The notes beneath the pieces were generated by a model that saw nothing but the letters and a program-made list of their open reading frames with translations, did not search any database and was not told where the DNA came from. This document shows, piece by piece, positions 1 to 5,189 of a DNA stretch of 5,434 bases; the first letter of the stretch is position 1; each line of letters opens with the position of its first letter. The DNA comes from Beijerinckiaceae bacterium. Lineage in GTDB: Bacteria; Pseudomonadota; Alphaproteobacteria; Rhizobiales; Beijerinckiaceae. The DNA lies in NCBI GenBank assembly GCA_947380915.1, contig CANCSY010000222.1, positions 1 through 5,434 of the forward strand, written 5' to 3'. Both the position numbers and the translations under genes were made by a program.

Positions 1-426
1 CTCCAGCGGCGCCGATTCCGCCAGCGCGGCGCTCACGGCGGCGGAGAGACAGGGCCTGCTGGCGATGGCGCGCTGGATGGCGCCATCCCCCTGGGCGGCG
101 CAATCAATCAGGTCCTCGTCCCTGAGCAGGGGCGAACGGCCGAGCACGGGAGCGGCGATTTCTGGTTGGTCATAGGCGAGGGCGATCACGCAATGGCGGG
201 GCGCATCGGTGGCGCTGGCGAGGGCCTCCGAGAGGGCCTGACGCACCAGGGGAGACGGATCTTCCAGCATGGCGGTGAGGGCGGCTTCCGCCTCCTCGCG
301 CATCTCCTGCGACATGGGCGAGTAGAGATAACCAAGGGCGAGCGCGCGAACGCCTTCAGCCCGTTGGGCGGGGGGGACCAGTCTCGACCAGGTCAGAAAG
401 CGGCGCACAAGCATCAGGAACCCCAC
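1..426 (-). CDS. DUF2336 domain-containing protein, N-terminal part
   Basis: The gene runs off the left edge; 142 codons are visible, all open, from a GTG start. A GGAGG ribosome-binding site at 436-440 lies 9 bases upstream of the GTG; the in-frame ATG at 414 has no such site. The protein starts VGFLMLVRRFLTWSR and continues with an alpha-helical, HEAT-like pattern: PPAQRAEGVRALALGYLYSPMS, then MLEDPSPLVRQALSEAL, then a DAPRHCVIALAYDQPEIA segment, then VLGRSPLLRDEDLID and AIQRAIASRPCLSAAV. These blocks are typical of the N-terminus of DUF2336 proteins, a mainly alphaproteobacterial family usually well over 300 residues long. The family has no established biochemical role; the helical-repeat look suggests protein binding (inference). 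No signal peptide is evident, so it is probably cytoplasmic. It is transcribed away from the lyase gene and has its own upstream region with a CtrA-box-like sequence. Confidence 0.88.
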   Translation of the reverse strand, partial: MGFLMLVRRFLTWSRLVPPAQRAEGVRALALGYLYSPMSQEMREEAEAALTAMLEDPSPLVRQALSEALASATDAPRHCVIALAYDQPEIAAPVLGRSPLLRDEDLIDCAAQGDGAIQRAIASRPCLSAAVSAALAESAPLE

Positions 427-490
427 TCGACATCCCCTCCAGCGGAGAAGGACACGCACCCTAACGGGACAAGCCCCACAATCGGCGCTT

Positions 491-509
491 ATGGTAAATG
501 TTGACTTAA
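491..509 (-). promoter_or_regulatory. CtrA-box-like sequence upstream of the DUF2336 gene
   Basis: Read on the minus strand, the sequence is TTAA, seven bases, then TTTACCAT. The alphaproteobacterial response regulator CtrA binds TTAA-N7-TTAA, and half sites often read TTAACCAT. The match here has one mismatch (TTTACCAT for TTAACCAT). It sits about 65-83 bases upstream of the GTG start of the DUF2336 gene, a reasonable promoter position, in a locally AT-rich patch. No convincing -10 element could be matched to it. A chance match is possible. Confidence 0.3.
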
Positions 510-692
510 TCGAGTGAACATCAGGGTGCAGGATGGCCGCCGGAGACAGGCGCCTGGGCCATCAGGCGCGGCCGTATGCAAGGGAGCGTAGAAGAACGAT
601 ATATCTTTTACGAACATTAGCTTGACATTATGGCAACGTCCCGCAAAGCGAGCGCCAATCCTCATGAAACGCAAGCCTGATAAAAAGATTGA

Positions 693-742
693 GCCAGAAG
701 GGCGTCAGGGACAGGATGCGGCGCTATCCTTCGCCTTCTGGC
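693..742 (+). other. Long imperfect hairpin in the lyase gene leader
   Basis: GCCAGAAGG (693-701) and CCTTCTGGC (734-742) are perfect 9-base inverted arms. Inside them, AGGAT (713-717) and ATCCT (726-730) form a second stem, which can be extended by two GC pairs (718-719 with 723-724) past a one-base bulge around a GGC loop. The inner loops are unequal (11 and 3 bases). The element ends 76 bases before the lyase start codon. No T-run follows it on the plus strand, so it is not an ordinary intrinsic terminator. It could be a leader RNA structure or a dispersed intergenic palindrome; the sequence alone does not decide. Confidence 0.45.
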
Positions 743-818
743 AAAGCCGGATTGCAGGACGTGACCTGTTGATTCGGGCCTGGCGACGGGGTGGCGCCGC
801 TGCAAGGAGATATGAGAG

Positions 819-1550
819 ATGCGGTCCCTGCTCTTTGTTCCCGGCGACGATGCGGACAGGCTGGCCCGGGCGCTGGCCAGCGGCGCCGATGCGCTGATCC
901 TCGATCTGGAAGATGGGGTCGCGCCCGCCCGCAAGCACCAAGGCCGGACAAGCCTGCGCGATTTCATTTTCAGCGCGCGCCAGCAAAAGCAAAGACCACG
1001 CCTCTTCGTGCGCATCAACGGCCTTGAAACGGACCTCTGCGGCGACGACCTCGAGGCCATCATGCCCGCCGGGCCCGATGGAATCGTGCTGCCGAAATGC
1101 CGATCGGGAGCGGATGTGCAGCAACTGGGCGCAAGGCTCGCGGTTCGGGAGGCGGAATGCGGCCTGCCCGATGGCGCCTGCGCGATCCTGCCGATGGTGA
1201 CGGAGACGGCGGGATCGCTTTTCGGCCTCGCATCCTATGTCGGATCAAGCCGTCGCCTGCTGGGCCTGGCCTGGGGCGTTCAGGCGCTTGCGGCTGCGCT
1301 GGGCGCGCAGGCGAGCCACCTCCCCGACGGCCCCCTCACCGCGCCCTTTCAACTCGCCCGCACCCTGACGCTGTTCAGCGCGAGGGCTGCGGGCGTCACG
1401 CCAGTGGATACGCACTTCGCCGCCATCGGCGATGCGGCGGGCCTGCGCGCCGAATGCGAAGCGGCGAGGCTTGACGGCTTTGCCGCCAAGATGGCGATTG
1501 ACCCTATGCAAGTCGCCATCATCAACGCGGTTTTCGACGAGAGGCCCTAA
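819..1550 (+). CDS. CitE-like HpcH/HpaI aldolase/citrate lyase family protein, atypical active site
   Basis: The protein has 243 residues. The ATG at 819 follows AAGGAG (804-809) by 9 bases; an out-of-frame ATG at 812 is not used. Family motifs in order are RSLLFVPGDD (2-11), ADALILDLEDGVAPARK (23-39), LFVRINGL (62-69, substrate-binding Arg65), PAGPDGIVLPK (83-93), LPMVTETAGSLFGL (124-137, metal-ligand Glu129), LLGLAWGVQALAAALGA (147-163), PFQLARTL (176-183) and KMAIDPMQVAIINAVF (224-239). Relatives cleave or form CoA-thioester or hydroxy-acid C-C bonds with Mg2+. Three features are odd. The usual W-G-[AT]-E-D-L is W-G-V-Q-A-L here, so the second acidic metal ligand is Ala156. The usual IHP is IDP. 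The protein stops just after this helix, without the roughly 30-40-residue C-terminal lid common in CitE and malyl-CoA lyase proteins. Fold assignment is firm; lyase activity is doubtful. The stop lies 2 bases from the end of the convergent flavin reductase gene. Confidence 0.87.
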   Translation: MRSLLFVPGDDADRLARALASGADALILDLEDGVAPARKHQGRTSLRDFIFSARQQKQRPRLFVRINGLETDLCGDDLEAIMPAGPDGIVLPKCRSGADVQQLGARLAVREAECGLPDGACAILPMVTETAGSLFGLASYVGSSRRLLGLAWGVQALAAALGAQASHLPDGPLTAPFQLARTLTLFSARAAGVTPVDTHFAAIGDAAGLRAECEAARLDGFAAKMAIDPMQVAIINAVFDERP

Positions 1551-1552
1551 CC

Positions 1553-2182
1553 TCAGCCGCCCGACTCATTGTTGCCCGCGCCCGCCGGCCGCTTGATCGA
1601 GAAGACCTCGTCCAGCACCGTATAATCCTGATAGCCGCAACGGGCGATGGGCTTCATGCGGGTGATCTGGACGATGCCATTTTCGATGCAGTCATCATCG
1701 ATATGGATGCCGATCACCTGCCCCATGACAAGGAAGCGCGACGTCTGGTTTCCATCCATGTCGCGGAGCTGAAAAATCTCTGTGACCTTGCATTCGAGCT
1801 GGGCGGGGCTCTCCTTCACGCGCGGCGCGCGCACCAGCTTCGAGGGCGCCATGGTCAGGCCCGTATGTTCGAATTCGCTGTGCCCGCGACCCAGCGGCGC
1901 CGAGCTCTCGCTCATCTGCCAGCGCAGATCGAAGGTCGCCATGTTCCAGACGAATTCGCCGCTGTCGCGGGCGAAGGTCAGGGAATCTTTCTCGCCCTCG
2001 CTGCAAAAGCCCACCAGTGGCGGCGCGCCGGAAAAGGCGTTGAAGAAACTGTAGGGCGCCAGGTTGACGCGGCCCTCCCGGTCCCTGCTGGAGATCCAGC
2101 CAACCGGACGGGGCGCGATCAGCGCCTTGAAGGGGTCATGGGGCAGAACGGTCTTGTCTCTGGAATGCGGCTCGAAAAACAT
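1553..2182 (-). CDS. Flavin reductase family protein (DIM6/NTAB type, FMN-binding split barrel)
   Basis: The protein has 209 residues, a normal length for the family. The ATG follows GGAGG (2189-2193) by 6 bases. The signature of this FMN-binding split-barrel group is clear: ALIAPRPVGWISSRDREG (20-37) followed by NLAPYSFFNAFSGAPPLVGF (40-59), then the SAPLGRGHSEFEHTGL stretch and a C-terminal region containing HIDDDCIENG. Such proteins bind FMN in a cytoplasmic homodimer and typically reduce it, or use it, with NAD(P)H, sometimes feeding a partner oxygenase. No oxygenase lies nearby. It is the second gene of a pair: its start lies 17 bases after the stop of the nitroreductase gene, and its ribosome-binding site fills that gap. 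Co-transcription is therefore very likely. The tail rich in Gly, Ala and Asn looks disordered. Physiological substrate unknown. Confidence 0.92.
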   Translation of the reverse strand: MFFEPHSRDKTVLPHDPFKALIAPRPVGWISSRDREGRVNLAPYSFFNAFSGAPPLVGFCSEGEKDSLTFARDSGEFVWNMATFDLRWQMSESSAPLGRGHSEFEHTGLTMAPSKLVRAPRVKESPAQLECKVTEIFQLRDMDGNQTSRFLVMGQVIGIHIDDDCIENGIVQITRMKPIARCGYQDYTVLDEVFSIKRPAGAGNNESGG

Positions 2183-2199
2183 GGATCCCCTCCCCTGGG

Positions 2200-2775
2200 T
2201 CAGCCCTGATAGCGGCTTGTAATGGATGACAGAACGGGCCGCTCGCGCTCCTGCGGCGTGGCCGAACTTGAGCCCACATGGACAAAACCGGCGATTTTCT
2301 CGTGGGGCGCGAGACCCAGCCCCTCCAGCACCCGGCGATCATAGGCATACCATTGGGTGAGCCAGGTGGCTGCATAACCCATGGCCTTGGCGGCGACGAC
2401 CAGATTCATGCAGACCGCGCCCGCCGACAGGACCTGCTCCCATTCGGGGATCTTCCCATGGGGCGCGGCGCAGGACACGACCCCCACCACCACAGGCGCA
2501 TGGGACAGGCGCTTGCGCTCAAGCTCGATGCGCTCGCCATCAGCATCCGGGTTATCCGCCTGAAAGACCTGCGCTATCAGCCGCCCGGCCGCAGCGCGGC
2601 CCTCGCCCTCGAAAATGATGAACCGCCAGGGGGCCAGCTTACCATGGTCTGGCACGCGGGCGGCGATGGTCAGCAATTCGTCCAGTTCTCCGGCCGATGG
2701 GCCGGGGCCGGACATGGCCAAAGGGGGGACCGAGCGGCGGGCGCCCAGAAGCTTGATCGTATCATCCTGACGCAA
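2200..2775 (-). CDS. Nitroreductase family protein (YdjA-like, FMN-dependent)
   Basis: The protein has 191 residues, which matches the compact YdjA-type nitroreductases. The start is a TTG at 2775: an in-frame TGA lies three codons upstream, and GGAAGG (2785-2790) is 9 bases before the TTG; the nearby ATG at 2782 is out of frame. Motifs in order: ARRSVPP (12-18, the N-terminal FMN phosphate-binding RRS), ARVPDHGKLAPWRFIIFEG (39-57), the helical ADNPDADGERIELERKRL region, APVVVGVVSCAAPHGKIPEWEQ (93-114), LSAGAVCMNLVVAAKAMGY (116-134), TWLTQWYAYDRRV and GFVHVGS. The family reduces nitro or quinone-like compounds with NAD(P)H in the cytoplasm as an FMN-bearing dimer; the natural substrate here is unknown. 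It leads a two-gene unit with the flavin reductase. The upstream palindrome at 2805-2818 is a plausible operator. Confidence 0.94.
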   Translation of the reverse strand: MRQDDTIKLLGARRSVPPLAMSGPGPSAGELDELLTIAARVPDHGKLAPWRFIIFEGEGRAAAGRLIAQVFQADNPDADGERIELERKRLSHAPVVVGVVSCAAPHGKIPEWEQVLSAGAVCMNLVVAAKAMGYAATWLTQWYAYDRRVLEGLGLAPHEKIAGFVHVGSSSATPQERERPVLSSITSRYQG

Positions 2776-2804
2776 GGCGCATCACCTTCCAGCTGAGGTT
2801 CCGG

Positions 2805-2818
2805 GGTTGTCGACAACC
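2805..2818. promoter_or_regulatory. Perfect 14-bp palindrome, candidate operator
   Basis: GGTTGTCGACAACC is identical to its own reverse complement. It lies 30 bases upstream of the TTG start of the nitroreductase gene and within the control region shared with the divergent secreted-protein gene. Further GGTT copies at 2797-2800 and 2827-2830 flank it. Dyads of this size between divergent genes are often bound by dimeric repressors. No regulator gene is present in the window, so the binding family is not assigned, and no strong -35/-10 pair could be fixed on either strand. Confidence 0.5.
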
Positions 2819-2905
2819 TTTACACCGGTTTGCAGAGAAAATGGCAGAGGGAGCAGGCGTTAACATGTGGGCGCCGAAGGTCAACCATTGCGCGCGCGGC
2901 GGGGG

Positions 2906-2917
2906 GGCTGTACAGCC
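2906..2917. repeat. Perfect 12-bp palindrome upstream of the secreted-protein gene
   Basis: GGCTGTACAGCC is self-complementary and follows a run of G. It lies 21 bases before the preferred ATG (2939) of the secreted repeat protein, where a ribosome-binding site would be expected but is not seen. If the gene starts further upstream, at GTG 2867, the palindrome would fall inside coding sequence. It could be a second operator, a leader hairpin or chance. Confidence 0.3.
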
Positions 2918-2938
2918 TTTTCTATGCTGGCATCGCGC

Positions 2939-3886
2939 ATGAAACGCCATCCTTGGCCATTGGCCGCCTGGGCAGCCCTTCTCCCGGCGCTGGTCCTCAT
3001 GTGCCTGTTTGCGGGTGACGTTCGCGCGCAGGGGGCTCCCAACTGCCCCGCACCGGCAGGGCGACCATCCTCAACAGAGACTGGCAAGACAATCCTGACG
3101 CTCTGCGCCGGCTTCGGCAACGCCCGCAATCCCGTGGGGTCGGGACTGCAATGGCGCGTCTATCAGGAACGCGCCCAGCCCGATGGCTCCCATACCCTTG
3201 TCGCCGACTCCAGCGAGGCCCTGACGGCCCTCGTCATCCCCGATGGCGATTATGTGGTGCATGTCTCCTATGGCCTGGCCAGCGCCATGAAACGCGTCGC
3301 CGCCGAAGGCAAGCCCCGGATCGAAAGGCTGCAACTGAACGCTGGCGTGCTGCGGGTGAAGAGCTTGCTGGGCGACGCCGCCCTGCCCCCCGCTCGCGTC
3401 TCGCTGGCTATCTATGTGCCCGACCGCAGCGGCGCCGAGGCGCGACTGATCGTGTCCAACGCGCGGCCCGGCGATGTGCTGCGCCTGCCGGAGGGCAATT
3501 ACCGCGTCGTCTCCACCTATCTCGACAAGGAAAGCGCGGGCTCCACCGGCGCGCCGGGCGCCGCCCCCAACGCCACCAACTCGGTCGTAAGCGCCGAGCT
3601 TCGGGTCGAGACAGGACGCCTCACGGAGGCCAATCTGCGCCATCACGCCGCCACACTCACCCTCAAGCTGGTCAATTCCGCAGGCAGCGAGGCTTTGGCC
3701 AACACGAGCTTCTCCGTACTGACGCCCGGTGGCGACGTCATTCGCGAATTGATCGGCGCCTTTCCGTCCCTGATTCTGGCGGAAGGCGAATATGTCGTGA
3801 TCGCCCGCCGGGACGGGAAGACTTTCCAGAGAACCTTCACCGTCCAGTCCACCCTTGATCAGGACGTGGAAGTGATCGCCAAATAG
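2939..3886 (+). CDS. Secreted protein of unknown function with three repeated beta-type units
   Basis: I do not recognise this family. Counted from the ATG at 2939 it has 315 residues and a typical signal peptide: MKR, a hydrophobic stretch (about 8-26), then DVRA before QGAPN, with predicted cleavage after residue 30. The frame is also open from GTG 2867 and ATG 2924; none has a good ribosome-binding site. I chose 2939 because it puts the signal peptide at the N-terminus. The mature part is rich in alternating beta-type residues. A short motif occurs three times: IPDGDYVVHVSYG (100-112), LPEGNYRVVSTY (183-194) and LAEGEYVVIARRDG (280-293), 83 and 97 residues apart. This suggests three related beta-sandwich units. 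A flexible Gly/Ala/Ser/Pro/Asn linker lies at about 199-214. Cys36 and Cys56 could form a disulfide. Probably periplasmic. The RAM gene begins 23 bases after the stop. Confidence 0.82.
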   Translation: MKRHPWPLAAWAALLPALVLMCLFAGDVRAQGAPNCPAPAGRPSSTETGKTILTLCAGFGNARNPVGSGLQWRVYQERAQPDGSHTLVADSSEALTALVIPDGDYVVHVSYGLASAMKRVAAEGKPRIERLQLNAGVLRVKSLLGDAALPPARVSLAIYVPDRSGAEARLIVSNARPGDVLRLPEGNYRVVSTYLDKESAGSTGAPGAAPNATNSVVSAELRVETGRLTEANLRHHAATLTLKLVNSAGSEALANTSFSVLTPGGDVIRELIGAFPSLILAEGEYVVIARRDGKTFQRTFTVQSTLDQDVEVIAK

Positions 3887-3909
3887 CGCCAGCCAGACAG
3901 GGGACGCCC

Positions 3910-4146
3910 ATGCAGACCTTCTTCGTCGAGATCAAATGCGCGCTGGGCCGCACCTATGAGGTGGCCAGCGCCCTGGCCGAGGCCGAAATCGCCTCGGAAA
4001 TCTATTCCATCGCGGGCAACTACGACATTCTCGCGAAGTTCTATGTGGCCAAGGATGAAGATATCGGCCATTTCGTAGGCGAGAAGGTGCAGCCGATCCC
4101 CGGCATTGTGGACACCCGCACCATCATTACCTTCAAGGCGTTCTGA
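3910..4146 (+). CDS. Stand-alone Lrp/AsnC effector (RAM) domain protein
   Basis: The 78-residue protein consists only of the ligand-binding RAM domain of the Lrp/AsnC regulators, a beta-alpha-beta-beta-alpha-beta fold. Recognisable parts are FFVEIKCALGRTYEVASALAE (4-24), the turn IYSIAGNYDILAKFYV (31-46) with its characteristic G-x-Y/D-[IL] pattern, and a C-terminal VQPIPGIVDTRTIITFKAF (60-78), close to the family pattern of an I-x-x-[IL]-P-G-[IV] stretch followed by a T-x-T/I strand. There is no helix-turn-helix, so it cannot bind DNA alone. Such proteins form dimers and higher rings that bind amino acids or other small molecules, and may act with full-length regulators (inference). AGGGGA (3899-3904) lies 5 bases before the ATG. 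It sits between the secreted repeat protein and the cytochrome gene, probably in one transcript. Confidence 0.93.
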   Translation: MQTFFVEIKCALGRTYEVASALAEAEIASEIYSIAGNYDILAKFYVAKDEDIGHFVGEKVQPIPGIVDTRTIITFKAF

Positions 4147-4221
4147 TCAGGATTGATCGAGCGCAAGGCGGCGGCTCCAGCGCCGCGCCCATGATGGCTG
4201 AACCGCAAGGACTTCAGCCCC

Positions 4222-4590
4222 ATGGCGACAAACCACTCAATCACCACCGCCCTGCTTCTCGGCTATCTGGCCGCCGCTCCAGCGCTGGCTGCGGACATCA
4301 ATTCGGGCCAGCGCATCGCCGAGCGCTGGTGCGCCGCCTGCCACATGATCTCCCCCGGGCAAAGCCAGAGCAGCCCCGACGCCCCCAGCTTCGCAGCGGT
4401 GGCGGGACAATATGAGTCCAAAGAACTGCGCCTGTTTCTGACCTCGCCCTATCCGCGTATGCCCAACATGACCCTCTCCCAGCCCGAAATCGCCGATCTC
4501 GTGGCCTATATCCGCACTCTGGGCCCCCGGCGCGACGAGCCCGAGCCTGTGGAGAAGGACGAGAAGCTCCCCGAGGCGAAGCGCGGCTGA
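4222..4590 (+). CDS. Secreted class I c-type cytochrome
   Basis: The protein has 122 residues with a signal peptide (hydrophobic about 9-19, ending PALA, cleavage after Ala23 or nearby). One haem-binding motif C-A-A-C-H is at 37-41, preceded by the usual G-x-x-I-A-E-R-W. The distal methionine ligand is most likely Met80 in the YPRMPNM segment (Met83 is the alternative). It is followed by the closing helix SQPEIADLVAYIRTLG (86-101). The mature protein is a small monohaem periplasmic electron carrier. A lysine/glutamate-rich tail (about 104-122) extends beyond the fold and is probably disordered. AAGGA (4207-4211) lies 10 bases before the ATG. The gene follows the RAM gene by 75 bases, without a T-tailed terminator between, so read-through is plausible. 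Redox partners are not encoded in the window. Its stop is 3 bases from the end of the convergent antitoxin gene. Confidence 0.95.
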   Translation: MATNHSITTALLLGYLAAAPALAADINSGQRIAERWCAACHMISPGQSQSSPDAPSFAAVAGQYESKELRLFLTSPYPRMPNMTLSQPEIADLVAYIRTLGPRRDEPEPVEKDEKLPEAKRG

Positions 4591-4593
4591 GGC

Positions 4594-4890
4594 TCACCCC
4601 GCCTTGCGGCGCGTGCGTGGCTTCGGCGCCGCCAGCGCGCTCTCCAGCGCCCGCCGGATATAGCGCTGATAGGGAATGCCCTCGCTCAGCGCCCGCGCGC
4701 GCACCTCGTCGAGCAAGGACTTGGGCAAGCGCATGTTGACCCGCTCTCCCTTGGGCTGAAGCTCGAAGCGCAGGGGTTTGAAACCCGACAGATCATATTC
4801 ACTGAGGTCAGCGGTCTCCAGAAAATGCTCCGCCGCTTCGTCGCTGAGCAGCACTGGAAGGGGCTTCAGGTCAGGGGTGGCTTTTTTCAT
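4594..4890 (-). CDS. brnA: BrnA-type ribbon-helix-helix antitoxin
   Basis: The protein has 98 residues. The ATG at 4890 is preceded by a strong AAGGAGG (4900-4906) at 9 bases, lying inside the end of brnT; the longer open frame upstream is not used. The C-terminal half is a ribbon-helix-helix: strand RVNMRLP (50-56), helix KSLLDEVRARALSEG (57-71), then PYQRYIRRALESAL (73-86), followed by a basic PKPRTRRKAG tail. The N-terminal half (LSDEAAEHFLETADLSEYDLSGFKPL) is acidic and likely wraps the basic toxin (inference). Antitoxins of this class neutralise BrnT and, as dimers on DNA, repress their own operon. The start overlaps the last 20 bases of the toxin gene, which indicates translational coupling. 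Confidence 0.9.
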   Translation of the reverse strand: MKKATPDLKPLPVLLSDEAAEHFLETADLSEYDLSGFKPLRFELQPKGERVNMRLPKSLLDEVRARALSEGIPYQRYIRRALESALAAPKPRTRRKAG

Positions 4891-5161
4891 AGAAGGCGAC
4901 CTCCTTACGATGCATATAGCGCGCGCTGATGGGACGAATGAGCCTTGAGCCCCCATCCTCGCGGAACGTGAAGACGAGAAAGATCCAGCGCAGCCCCACC
5001 CTGCCGATGGCGCGGATGCGAACCTCCCGCGCCGAGTGGGCGGGATCGGGCTCGATCATGGGCGAGCCCATGAACAGCGCCTCGATCTCCCCGACGCTGA
5101 CCCCATGCTTGCCGCATTTGTCGCGATTTCCCGCGTCCCAATCGAACCCGTCAAAGCGCAT
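4871..5161 (-). CDS. brnT: BrnT-type ribonuclease toxin
   Basis: The protein has 96 residues, the usual BrnT size. It shows the family pattern: FDWDAGNRDKCGKHGVSVGEIEALF (6-30), the P-[MV]-I-E-P-D segment, a variable R-E-V-R-x-R-x-I-G strand (45-53), hydrophobic LRWIFLVFTFRE (57-68), and the signature IRPISARYMHRKEVAFYE (75-92). BrnT toxins have a RelE/ParE-like fold and cleave RNA to stop growth; the residues around R-x-I-S-A-R and the following Glu/Tyr helix are intact, so the toxin looks functional. Toxin precedes antitoxin, the usual brnTA order, with a 20-base overlap. No strong ribosome-binding site precedes the ATG (only GGG at 5170-5172), compared with the strong site of brnA. That would favour antitoxin over toxin synthesis. 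Confidence 0.93.
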   Translation of the reverse strand: MRFDGFDWDAGNRDKCGKHGVSVGEIEALFMGSPMIEPDPAHSAREVRIRAIGRVGLRWIFLVFTFREDGGSRLIRPISARYMHRKEVAFYEKSHP

Positions 5162-5171
5162 GAATGATGCC

Positions 5172-5189
5172 CATTTGTATGTACAAATG
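5172..5189. promoter_or_regulatory. Inverted-repeat operator of the brnTA operon
   Basis: CATTTGTA and TACAAATG form 8-base inverted arms around a 2-base centre. The element is 10 bases upstream of the brnT start. On the minus strand it lies almost wholly between a TTGACA (-35 type, 5188-5193) and a CATCAT (weak -10 type, 5164-5169), spaced by 18 bases. A ribbon-helix-helix antitoxin bound there would block RNA polymerase, in line with autoregulation known for brnTA. A promoter so close would start transcription at or next to the ATG, giving a very short or absent leader. Confidence 0.68.

Larger units (their letters stand above)
427..818. other. Divergent non-coding gap between the DUF2336 and lyase genes
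   Basis: This 392-base stretch lies between two diverging genes and should hold both promoters. It contains the CtrA-like box (491-509), a small hairpin with 7-bp arms and a 6-base loop (550-556 with 563-569), and an AT-rich patch at about 595-630 that contains TTGACA at 622-627 but no matching -10. The long imperfect hairpin at 693-742 follows. An open frame starts at an ATG at 664 and runs past the start of the lyase gene. It has no ribosome-binding site and an arginine-rich, low-complexity translation, so I do not call it a gene. Confidence 0.6.

Noticed and set aside
622..650. TTGACA at 622-627 as a sigma-70 promoter for the lyase gene
   Set aside because: No acceptable -10 element occurs 16-18 bases downstream.
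664..897. Possible small gene beginning MKRKPDKKIEPEG before the lyase gene
   Set aside because: It has no ribosome-binding site, runs through the hairpin and into the lyase coding region in another frame, and its later half is a frame shadow of the lyase.
1703..2209. Plus-strand open frame opposite the flavin reductase gene
   Set aside because: The minus-strand frame carries the intact split-barrel signature; this one has no recognisable motif.
2278..2796. Plus-strand open frame opposite the nitroreductase gene
   Set aside because: The minus strand encodes a complete nitroreductase; this antisense frame has low-complexity composition and no plausible start signal.
3071..3646. Long open frame on the minus strand inside the secreted-protein gene
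   Set aside because: It is antisense to a gene with a clear signal peptide and repeat pattern. The translation is rich in Gly, Ala and Arg without family motifs, as expected from an opposite frame of high-GC coding DNA.
4160..4195. GC-rich inverted repeat (GCGGCG/CGCCGC) between the RAM and cytochrome c genes, as a terminator
   Set aside because: The stem is short and no T-run follows it on the plus strand.
4891..4956. Longer start for the antitoxin upstream of ATG 4890
   Set aside because: The AAGGAGG site is placed correctly for 4890, and the added residues would overlap the conserved C-terminal signature of the toxin gene.
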